DNA of 22,412 nucleotides from positions 1 to 22,412 of the forward strand of contig CBDCYF010000002.1 in assembly GCA_965224065.1 (NCBI GenBank). Direction: 5' to 3'. Source of the DNA: JAOTZA01 sp965224065 (GTDB taxonomy: Bacteria > Acidobacteriota > Thermoanaerobaculia > Multivoradales > JAHEKO01). The position numbers and the translations under genes are program-made. The notes under the pieces are model-generated. The model saw nothing but the letters and a program-made list of their open reading frames with translations, did not search any database and was not told the DNA's origin. Each line of letters starts with the position of its first letter. The stretch's first letter is position 1. Below, piece by piece: positions 7,638 through 13,476 of this stretch.

Positions 7638-8186
7638 ATCTCGGTCCGTCTTCCAGTCCTCGAGCTCCACCCCCAGGCCGTCCGCCAACCGGTTGACGTA
7701 GGCGTAGTAGCCGGTCACCTGGTTGATATCGAGAATCGCCGCATCGGAGAAACCGACTTCGCGCAGCGCTTCGACGTCGGAGCGCTCCATCGTCCAGGGC
7801 TCGCGGGTCAGCTTGGCGGCGTAGTCGAGCATCGCCCGGTCCGCCGGCTCGAGCTCGACCTGCCGGTAGTCGTTCTTCAGCCCTTCGACCAGCGCTTCGT
7901 TTCCAGTGAGTTCGAGGAGCCCCGCTCCGTGGTGAGTCACTCAGTAGTGGCACTGATTGAGAGCCGACACGACCACGGCGATCATCTCGCGCTTGACCTT
8001 GCGCAGCTCCTTCGTGCTCGCCATGAGGAGCTTGTAGAGCTCGTAGTGGGCCTCCATCGAGCGGGGGCTCACGCTGTGGATCTTGAGAATGTTGTCGACG
8101 CCGCCGTGCGGCTCCTTGTAGCGCTCGTAGAGCTCGGCCAGGTACCCCTCGGCGGCCCTCTCCGAGATCATCCGGATCCACGACAT
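7635..8186 (-). CDS. AhpD/carboxymuconolactone-decarboxylase-like selenoprotein (CxxU)
   Basis: A 183-codon gene read through one in-frame TGA at 7943-7941. Without it the gene would be two halves that join exactly: ...REMIAVVVSALNQCHY, then Sec, then VTHHGAGLLELTGNEAL... The family motif in AhpD-like, peroxidase-related proteins is E...NxC-x-Y-C-x-x-HH, so the TGA replaces the second redox Cys (C79-H-Y-U82, with E67, H85 and H86 kept). The rest of the fold is intact up to NRLADGLGVELEDW at the C-terminus. A SECIS-like hairpin follows the TGA. The expected role is thiol/selenol peroxidase or disulfide chemistry in the cytoplasm. The ATG at 8186 (MSWIRMISERAAEGYLAELY) lies 4 nt after the nuclease stop, so the two genes form an operon. 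The alternative is a nonsense-mutated pseudogene, which I consider less likely. Confidence 0.82.
7916..7943 (-). promoter_or_regulatory. Candidate bacterial SECIS element with UGA-Sec codon
   Basis: After the TGA (7943-7941) come 12 nt and then GGAGC-GGG-GCTCC (7928-7916): a perfect 5-bp GC stem with a GGG loop that starts 17 nt after the UGA. Known bacterial SECIS elements sit in the coding region just after UGA, with the apical loop about 16-37 nt away and a G at the start of the loop. All three conditions are met. The UGA itself lies in a small TGAG-TGA-CTCA palindrome. Confidence 0.65.
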
Positions 8187-8190
8187 CGCG

Positions 8191-9060
8191 TCAATCCCCG
8201 AGCATCGGCCGGTCGGAGAAGAGATCGTTGAGAAGCGCCGCCAGCCGGACACCCGCCACCTTGATGCGCTCCTCGACGACCGGGATCGTCTCCTCGTAGT
8301 AGCTCTCGTCGAGGGCCGCGCCGGGCTCGACCTCGAAGGTGTACCGCCGCGCCAGTCGAAGGCTCTCTTCGGCCCAGTCGACCGGATCGAGGGTCGCGGT
8401 CCAGGCGCGGATCTCCTCCGGCCCGATCTCGAGACGCAGATCGTAGGCCCAGCGCTCCCATCGCCGGTCGCTGCGCCAGCCGACCCCCTGGCGCTCGCCG
8501 TAATCCGCCAGCCGGCGATCGATGAGTCCTCCGTCCCAGGCCCAGTGCAGATTCATCTCGCGTCCGAACAGACTCACCGGGGTCTCGTTACCGCCGCGAT
8601 CGTCGGGGTGGCTGACATGGAGCGGCTGATGCAGATCCTCGACGAAGTGAACCAGGAATCGGAGGTCGTCGCCGCGGGCGCCAGTGGCCCGCCCGGTCTC
8701 GCGGAATCCCGCCGCCAGGACCTCGAGGGCGGCCAGAATGCAGTCCTCGGGGCAGTCCCGATCGAGATCGACGCGCTGCGCCGTCGGGTCGACGTTCACA
8801 TAGTGTCGCCGGCCGTACTCCCGGTAGCGCTCAAACAACCTGGCATGAGCGTCGGCCCAGTAGCCGGCCTCGGCCAGCGAGTCGTAGCCGGCCGCGCTCA
8901 GCACACCCTGGAGCTTCGCCTCTGCCTCCGGAGTCAGGTAGTGCGAGGCGATCTCACCGACCGCCTGGTGGCCAGCCGCGCCCCAGGCGGAGGCGAGGGC
9001 CGGGGCGAACAGCAGCGCCACAGTCGCGAGGCCCAGGCAGCGGGTGAGGCGGCTTCGCAT
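8191..9060 (-). CDS. Exported S1/P1-family zinc nuclease
   Basis: A 289-residue precursor. The signal peptide MRSRLTRCLGLATVALLFAP-ALASA ends with an ASA cleavage site, so the mature protein starts WGAAGH. In the S1/P1 family the N-terminal Trp amino group and the nearby His are zinc ligands, and both are placed correctly (W26, H31). The other ligands are also visible: Asp in YWADAHARL, His in RRHYVNVD, H/D in VHFVEDLHQPLHVSH and H/D in LHWAWDGGLI. It should cleave single-stranded DNA/RNA and 3'-nucleotides in the periplasm or outside the cell. The ATG at 9060 has no Shine-Dalgarno but has a -10-like element 8 nt upstream. It is followed 4 nt downstream by the selenoprotein gene and is divergent from the gene at 9122. 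Confidence 0.93.
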   Translation of the reverse strand: MRSRLTRCLGLATVALLFAPALASAWGAAGHQAVGEIASHYLTPEAEAKLQGVLSAAGYDSLAEAGYWADAHARLFERYREYGRRHYVNVDPTAQRVDLDRDCPEDCILAALEVLAAGFRETGRATGARGDDLRFLVHFVEDLHQPLHVSHPDDRGGNETPVSLFGREMNLHWAWDGGLIDRRLADYGERQGVGWRSDRRWERWAYDLRLEIGPEEIRAWTATLDPVDWAEESLRLARRYTFEVEPGAALDESYYEETIPVVEERIKVAGVRLAALLNDLFSDRPMLGD

Positions 9061-9068
9061 CGAACGGG

Positions 9069-9077
9069 ATCGTATCA
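9069..9077 (-). promoter_or_regulatory. Candidate extended -10 TGA-TACGAT for the nuclease-selenoprotein operon
   Basis: On the minus strand TGATACGAT ends 8 nt before the ATG at 9060, predicting a transcript that starts at or next to the start codon. It fits the pattern seen at 5614, 17255, 18249 and 21955. Confidence 0.4.
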
Positions 9078-9121
9078 AGCACTGCGCCGAGGCCCGGTTC
9101 ACGAGATCATCGGACCAACCC

Positions 9122-9613
9122 ATGAATCGCCGGACCCTGATCGTCTCCCTGTCCGTGATCGTCCTCGTGGCCATCGGCTGGAACTGGTGGCAGTCCGATC
9201 GTCGGCAGATCGCCCGCCAGCTCGACCATCTCCAGGAGCTGGTGGCGAAGGACGGCCCCGAGAGCGCCCTCGAGGGACTCGCCGAGGCCCGGGCCATCAC
9301 CGGCCTGTTCGCCTCGGCGTTCGAGATCCGCGCTCGCCAGCTCGGCTTCGCCACCCGCGACCGGCAGGAGTTGATCCGCTTCATCCATCAGTATCGCTCC
9401 GGTTCGGAGTCCATCCACATGCGAGTGTCGACGGGCACCCTCAGCGTGGTTCCCGAGCATCGTCGCGCGACGCTCGACGCCACTTTCGAGTTCCCGTCGG
9501 GCGGACCGCTCGGCGGCGCCGACGAGGCCTACCACGTCCAGATCAACTGGCTCGAGGAGAGCGGCGTGTGGCGAATCGACTACGTGGACCTGCTCGAGAT
9601 CGTCGATCGCTGA
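9122..9613 (+). CDS. Membrane-anchored small protein, possibly NTF2-like
   Basis: A 163-residue protein. MNRRTLIVSLSVIVLVAIGW-NWW gives one N-terminal TM anchor, followed by a soluble extracytoplasmic domain. The pattern RQIARQLDHLQELVAKDG, a helical part (about 45-95), then alternating strands (ESIHMRVSTGTLSVV, RRATLDATFEF, YHVQINWLEESGVWRIDYVD) resembles a cystatin/NTF2-like fold, ending in the typical W-RIDYVDL strand. This is fold-level reasoning only and I recognise no specific family. The ATG at 9122 is chosen because it puts the TM helix at the N-terminus; the open frame back to 9044 overlaps the divergent nuclease start. No Shine-Dalgarno is visible. The 136 nt after it hold only the promoter of the next gene. 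Confidence 0.75.
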   Translation: MNRRTLIVSLSVIVLVAIGWNWWQSDRRQIARQLDHLQELVAKDGPESALEGLAEARAITGLFASAFEIRARQLGFATRDRQELIRFIHQYRSGSESIHMRVSTGTLSVVPEHRRATLDATFEFPSGGPLGGADEAYHVQINWLEESGVWRIDYVDLLEIVDR

Positions 9614-9715
9614 GAGGCGGTCGCTCACCGTCAGAAGACGCGCGTTCGCCCTCCGAGGGGTAACGAGAGGGCTCCGACCACGTATCTTCGAGACAAGCAG
9701 CGGGCTCGAACCGTC

Positions 9716-9724
9716 TGCTACTCT
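9716..9724 (+). promoter_or_regulatory. Candidate extended -10 TGC-TACTCT upstream of the LiaF-like gene
   Basis: TGCTACTCT ends 25 nt before the ATG at 9750, so a short leader of about 19 nt is expected. The bases just before ATG (GTCCTCC) are not a ribosome binding site. No convincing -35 is seen. Confidence 0.35.
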
Positions 9725-9749
9725 GATCGAACACCAAGCCGAGTCCTCC

Positions 9750-10439
9750 ATGAGCGCAAGAGACAGCAGCTTCTCGCTCCGCATGCTGATCGGCGGAGCG
9801 CTGACCGCGTTCGGCATCGCTCTCGCCCTCGATGCGCTCGACCTTCTCGACGCCGGCCGGATCCTCAGATTCTGGCCCTTGGTCCTGGTCGCCATAGGAG
9901 TGACTCTCCTGGCTCGCTCCGCGGGGGGTGGCCCGTGGTTCCCCGGCGCGATCCTCACGCTGGTGGGCACCGGTTTCCTGCTCGAGGAGCTCGACTTCAT
10001 CAACTTCGGCTTCGAAGCCATCTGGCCGCTCATCATCATCCTGGTCGGACTGGCGATCATGAGCCGCGGCTTCAGGTCACGCCGCCCCGCTGACAGCACG
10101 GTCTCCGAGGACTCGATCCACACATTCGCGGTCCTGTGCGGCAGTAGCCCCAGCAACAGCTCCAAGTCGTTCCGCGGCGGCGACGCCAGTGCCTTCATGG
10201 GCGGCTGCGAGATCGATCTCACCCAGGCCGACATCGGCGAGGAGCCAGCGGTCTTCGACGTCTTCGCGCTCATGGGAGGTATCGAGCTGAAGGTGCCCGC
10301 CGAGTGGACCGTCGAATCGCGTGTCGTCCCGTTCATGGGCGGGATGGAAGACGCGACCGACCGCTCAGCCAGCGACCCCGCCAAGCGCCTGGTGGTCAAG
10401 GGGTTCGTCATGATGGGCGGAATCACCATCAAGAACTGA
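9750..10439 (+). CDS. LiaF/LiaI-like membrane protein with four MGG strands
   Basis: A 229-residue protein. The N-terminal half carries four hydrophobic segments in the LiaI/LiaF-like (DUF5668-type) pattern: GGALTAFGIALALDALDLL, RFWPLVLVAIGVTLLARS, FPGAILTLVGTGFLLEEL and IWPLIIILVGLAIMSRGF (about 14-107). The C-terminal half (about 122-229) is a LiaF-like repeat domain with four evenly spaced strands: AFMGGCEIDL, ALMGGIELKVP, PFMGGMED and VMMGGITIKN. LiaF inhibits the LiaSR envelope-stress system in Firmicutes, and relatives in other phyla sit beside sensor kinases. Here the partner, 4 nt downstream, is a membrane-bound PP2C-type phosphatase, so a role in envelope-stress sensing is inferred. 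Confidence 0.85.
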   Translation: MSARDSSFSLRMLIGGALTAFGIALALDALDLLDAGRILRFWPLVLVAIGVTLLARSAGGGPWFPGAILTLVGTGFLLEELDFINFGFEAIWPLIIILVGLAIMSRGFRSRRPADSTVSEDSIHTFAVLCGSSPSNSSKSFRGGDASAFMGGCEIDLTQADIGEEPAVFDVFALMGGIELKVPAEWTVESRVVPFMGGMEDATDRSASDPAKRLVVKGFVMMGGITIKN

Positions 10440-10443
10440 AGCA

Positions 10444-11688
10444 GTGCACCCGATCCTCGCCCACCCCGGCCGGCTCGGTGTCTACCTGCTCATCTGGCTA
10501 CCGATCGCCGGAATGCTGGCGATCCAGATCGTCGTCTCGACCGGTACGCCATGGCTCGAGGCGGGGGTGCTGGCCCTGCCGCTGGTCCTCTTCTACGCCT
10601 TCATCTCCCTGGCGTCGTGGTACCCGTGCCGCGCCATGCAGCCAGGCAAGGTCAGCCTCGCGGCACTGACGGCGACTCATGCTCTGTCGGCTGTCTTCTC
10701 GGCCTCGATCTGGCTCGCCATCGGCATCGCCTGGGTACGGCTCCTGGCCCGGATGGATCGTTTCGCCGACCTTCCGGCCGCTTTCATCGAGATGCGGCCG
10801 CTCTTCTTCGCCGCCGGCATATTCCTCTACCTGCTGGCCGCCGCGGGGCACTACCTGCTGGCGACGTTCCAGGCCAGCCAGGAAGCGGAGAGCCGCAATC
10901 TCGAACTGCAAGTGCGGACGCGGGAAGCGGAGCTCCAGGCGGTCAAGGCCCGTCGCGACCAGGAGCTGGCGGCACAGGAGCTCGAGCTCGCCCGATCGAT
11001 CCAGCGCCGCCTGCTGCCGCCGCCGGAGCTCGACGGAGACGGCTACCGGGTGGCGGCACGCAACCTCCCCGCCCAGTTCGTCGCCGGAGACTTCTACGAC
11101 GCCTTCGCGCTTCCGGACGGCTCGCTGGCGGTGGTCGTCGCCGACGTCGCCGGGAAGGGCGTCGGGGCGAGCCTCATCATGGCTTCGGTCAAGGCCATGC
11201 TGCCGCTCGTCGCGGCCCGCGTTTCGGTCACCGAGACGCTCGGACAGCTCAACGCCAAGCTGGTCGACGAGCTGGCGCCGCGCGAGTTCGTGGCCCTCTG
11301 CCTGGCTCGATACGACCCACAGTCGAGGCGGGTCGAGGTCGCCAACGCGGGCCTTCCCGACCCCTACCGGCTGCGCGACGGAGAGGGTGCCGAGGCGGTG
11401 ACGGTGCCCGGGGAGCGACTACCTCTCGGCGCTCTGCGGGCGACGTCCTATCGCAGTCAGGTCCTCACTCTCGATCCCGGTGACCGACTTCTCCTGCTGA
11501 CCGACGGGCTTCCCGAGGCGCCGATCGCGGCAGGCGAGCCGCTCGGCTATCCGGCCATGGAGGCGCTCTTCGACCATACGGCCGAGACACCGGCCGCCTG
11601 GCTCGAGACGCTCATCGAGCGGCACGAACGCACGACCGCCGGAGGACTCCAGGACGATCTGACGGCGCTGCTGCTCCAGGTGAGCTGA
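10444..11688 (+). CDS. Membrane-bound SpoIIE/RsbU-type PP2C phosphatase
   Basis: A 414-residue protein starting at GTG 10444, 4 nt after the LiaF-like stop. The N-terminal sensor (about 1-143) has four TM helices (about 12-30, 39-60, 75-100, 118-141) in the style of the LytS-like kinases of Acidobacteria. A coiled coil (about 144-188) leads to the RSIQRRLLPPP linker (185-194) typical of RsbU proteins. The phosphatase domain has GDFYDAF (D216, D219), VVADVAGKGVGASLIMASVK (D234), LLTDGLPEAP (D354) and GGLQDDLTALLLQ, so the metal ligands are complete. It should dephosphorylate an anti-sigma antagonist or similar partner; none is encoded nearby. Its TGA is the first codon of a dispersed repeat (TGAAGCGGCCGGC). 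Confidence 0.9.
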   Translation: MHPILAHPGRLGVYLLIWLPIAGMLAIQIVVSTGTPWLEAGVLALPLVLFYAFISLASWYPCRAMQPGKVSLAALTATHALSAVFSASIWLAIGIAWVRLLARMDRFADLPAAFIEMRPLFFAAGIFLYLLAAAGHYLLATFQASQEAESRNLELQVRTREAELQAVKARRDQELAAQELELARSIQRRLLPPPELDGDGYRVAARNLPAQFVAGDFYDAFALPDGSLAVVVADVAGKGVGASLIMASVKAMLPLVAARVSVTETLGQLNAKLVDELAPREFVALCLARYDPQSRRVEVANAGLPDPYRLRDGEGAEAVTVPGERLPLGALRATSYRSQVLTLDPGDRLLLLTDGLPEAPIAAGEPLGYPAMEALFDHTAETPAAWLETLIERHERTTAGGLQDDLTALLLQVS

Positions 11689-11825
11689 AGCGGCCGGCCT
11701 CCCCCCGGTCGCTCTGGAGGTCGAGGATTCTCGTCCTTACCGTCTCGACCGGAGGCGAGCCAGCTCCTCCCTCTGTCATCTCTCCGCTACGGCTCGCTAC
11801 GCTCACCTCCGGTCGAGATGACAAG
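11686..11825. repeat. Composite repeat: GAAGCGGCCGGC half-palindrome plus TCTCGACCGGAGG inverted repeat
   Basis: TGAAGCGGCCGGC (11686-11698) matches the repeat at 7591 but lacks its complementary arm. It is followed by TCTCGACCGGAGG (11743-11755) and its exact complement (11806-11818). Nested within is TGTCATCTC (11774-11782), complementary to GAGATGACA (11815-11823). The inner bases contain GGCTCGCTACGCTC. This is the second site in the window where both repeat families lie side by side, again between convergent genes. Confidence 0.85.
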
Positions 11826-11844
11826 GCGGCGGCTCGCGGATCGG

Positions 11845-12657
11845 CTAGTACCGGGCGGCAAAGCGGACCAGGTTCCAGAAGGGCTCGCCGGCCGCGTCGA
11901 GCAGGGGCTCGGAGGGCGCTTCGAGCCAGAACTCGCACCAGAGCTCCTCGCCGCAGCGCGCGAAGAGGTGCTCGGACCACCGGCCACCCTCCTGCCTGCT
12001 CGCCGTCATGCGGGTGCCGAGAGCGCCACCGAGACGGCCGATGGTACGGTCGTGCACCTCGGACCCGGCGGGCAGGAGCCGCTCCGGGTCCTCCTCCGTT
12101 CCAGGCCACCAACGCAGACCGAGCTCGGCCGACAGGAAGGTCGGCGACGCCCAGGTGAGCCCGGCGCCGGTCCACTCGCGGGGCGCGGCGAAACAGAGGC
12201 GTGGCTCGGGAGAGCAGATCCACAGCGCCGGCTCGACGGAGGGCAGGTCGAGTCCCGGAAAGTCTCCCAGGGGCTCGATCTCGAAGCTCGCCGACAGTCC
12301 GTGGGCCCGGACGATGAACTCGCCCGAGGCCATCCCGGCCTTGACCAGCGGAACGGTGATCTCGAGGGGCGTGACGCTCTGGGCGCAGCCCGATTCACCG
12401 CTCCGGAGCAGAGTCGCTTCCAGGTGATAGGTCCGACTGTCGGGCTCGAAGCGCTGAGAGACCGCCTCGAGCCGGCTGCAGGCATCCGGGAGCCAGCCGC
12501 CGAGGGTCGCCTCGACCCGCAACGGAAACGACTCGACGACCGCGAGACGCAGCGACTCGAGCTGCGCCGCGCTACTTTCTGCCGGCGCCTCGGAGGCGCC
12601 TGGTGTCTCCGCTGAGGCCAGCGAACCGATCAACGCCGCCAGCAGAAAGGAGGTCAA
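11845..12657 (-). CDS. Secreted protein of unknown function
   Basis: A 270-residue protein that I do not recognise. I start it at TTG 12657, where TTGA overlaps the stop of the preceding gene. This gives the short signal peptide MTSFLLAALIGSLASA, cut before ETPGASEAP. The mature part has a Ser/Ala/Glu-rich linker, then a beta-rich body with six or seven Cys (for example DACSRL, GCAQSV, WICSPEPRLCF, ARCGEELWCEF) that could pair outside the cytoplasm. It ends PFWNLVRFAARY. Aromatic and beta-strand content suggests a compact periplasmic or surface domain. It probably shares a transcript with the small charged protein upstream. The coding frame is well supported and the function is unknown. Confidence 0.7.
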   Translation of the reverse strand: MTSFLLAALIGSLASAETPGASEAPAESSAAQLESLRLAVVESFPLRVEATLGGWLPDACSRLEAVSQRFEPDSRTYHLEATLLRSGESGCAQSVTPLEITVPLVKAGMASGEFIVRAHGLSASFEIEPLGDFPGLDLPSVEPALWICSPEPRLCFAAPREWTGAGLTWASPTFLSAELGLRWWPGTEEDPERLLPAGSEVHDRTIGRLGGALGTRMTASRQEGGRWSEHLFARCGEELWCEFWLEAPSEPLLDAAGEPFWNLVRFAARY

Positions 12658-12902
12658 GCCTCCGTCTCTACCTCTTCGTCCTCGACCTCTTCCTCGTCCG
12701 CTCCGGTGGCAAGGTTGTGTCCCTCTCGAACGGCGGAGCCCCAATCGATCGTCGGATCGAGCATGGGATCATCCGGAATATCGAGCTTCTCGGCCTCTTT
12801 CTTGGCCTCGCGGCGCTCTTCGCGCAGCTTCTGCTTCTCGCGGCGCTTCTGCATGCGCTTGCGCTCACGCTGTCGGCGGGCCATTGATGCCTGATTTGCC
12901 AT
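12654..12902 (-). CDS. Small highly charged protein (basic coiled coil, acidic tail)
   Basis: An 82-residue protein. MANQASMARRQRERKRMQKR and the following EKQKLREERREAKKEAEKL form an Arg/Lys/Glu-rich helix (about 8-42). A linker DIPDDPMLDPTIDWGSAVRE and a strongly acidic tail ADEEEVEDEEVETEA follow. The ATG at 12902 has a good AGGAAAGGGG ribosome site 5 nt upstream; the open frame further up is not needed. The basic-helix-plus-acidic-tail design suggests RNA/ribosome or DNA contact, but no family is recognised. Its TGA overlaps the TTG of the next gene. It is divergent from arfB. Confidence 0.75.
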   Translation of the reverse strand: MANQASMARRQRERKRMQKRREKQKLREERREAKKEAEKLDIPDDPMLDPTIDWGSAVREGHNLATGADEEEVEDEEVETEA

Positions 12903-12973
12903 AAGTCCCCTTTCCTGCGGCGGGCAGTGTAACAGAGCCCGGAAAGGCTCCTTCGGTCGGTCCCGCACCACCG

Positions 12974-12982
12974 TGCGATACC
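12974..12982 (+). promoter_or_regulatory. Candidate extended -10 TGC-GATACC before arfB
   Basis: TGCGATACC ends 8 nt before the ATG at 12991. Its geometry matches the other leaderless-type candidates, though the hexamer is the weakest of them. It helps choose 12991 over 13015. Confidence 0.25.
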
Positions 12983-12990
12983 GTCTGACG

Positions 12991-13425
12991 ATGCGTCCGA
13001 GCACCATCGTCGTGATGTCGGATCTGGAGATTCCGCTCTCCGAGGTCGCCTTCGAGACCTCACGCAGCTCCGGACCCGGCGGTCAGCACGTCAACAAGAC
13101 CGAGTCACGGGTGACGCTGGTCTTCGACATCGATGCCTCGACGGCGCTCGACACAGACTCGAAACGCAAGATCGCCGACCGATATTCCTCTCGCATCTCG
13201 AAGCGCGGCGAGCTACGCGTCTCCGCCCAGAGCCACCGTTCCCAGCACGCCAACCGCGACGAGACCATCGAACGCTTCGCCGAACTCCTGCGCGACGCCC
13301 TGGCACCGGTCGAAGAGCGCCGCCCCACCCGACCGACCGCCGCCGCAAGGCGCAAGCGGGTCGACGCCAAGCGAAAGCACTCGAGCAAGAAGGCGATGCG
13401 GAAGCGGCCCGTGGACGACGGCTAG
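12991..13425 (+). CDS. arfB: Peptidyl-tRNA hydrolase ArfB (ribosome rescue)
   Basis: A 144-residue class I release-factor-like protein that frees stalled ribosomes by hydrolysing peptidyl-tRNA. The catalytic loop is SSGPGGQHVNKTESRV (GGQ at about 30-32). The RF-1 core follows (VTLVFDIDASTALD...GELRVSAQSHRSQHANRDE). The tail is strongly basic (about 110-140: RPTRPTAAARRKRVDAKRKHSSKKAMRKR) and corresponds to the ArfB tail that enters the empty mRNA channel. There is no codon-recognition domain, so it is not RF1/RF2. E. coli ArfB is 140 residues. The start is uncertain: ATG 12991 aligns TIVVMSDLEIP with the E. coli N-terminus, and ATG 13015 is the alternative. It is convergent with the DUF885 gene. 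Confidence 0.93.
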   Translation: MRPSTIVVMSDLEIPLSEVAFETSRSSGPGGQHVNKTESRVTLVFDIDASTALDTDSKRKIADRYSSRISKRGELRVSAQSHRSQHANRDETIERFAELLRDALAPVEERRPTRPTAAARRKRVDAKRKHSSKKAMRKRPVDDG

Positions 13426-13476
13426 GCTCGAGGGGGAGCTGGCGGGCGGACGTTGGGGTGCCCTTCGGCAGCACGT

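Noticed and set aside
7635..7940. A separate 101-residue gene starting at GTG 7940
   Set aside because: It is only the second half of an AhpD/CMD-like protein, starting in the middle of the active-site motif directly after the TGA. It is merged into the selenoprotein.
8545..9663. Long plus-strand open frame opposite the nuclease
   Set aside because: It has no recognisable domain and spans the divergent promoter region. The minus-strand S1/P1 nuclease has all zinc ligands.
9614..9715. Possible small RNA or hairpin gene (CCCTC...GAGGG near 9650-9671)
   Set aside because: Only a short imperfect stem in GC-rich DNA, with no promoter of its own and no terminator.
13015..13425. ATG 13015 as the arfB start
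   Set aside because: No Shine-Dalgarno is present. The residues between 12991 and 13015 (TIVV) align with the E. coli ArfB N-terminus and the -10-like element suits 12991. The choice is close.
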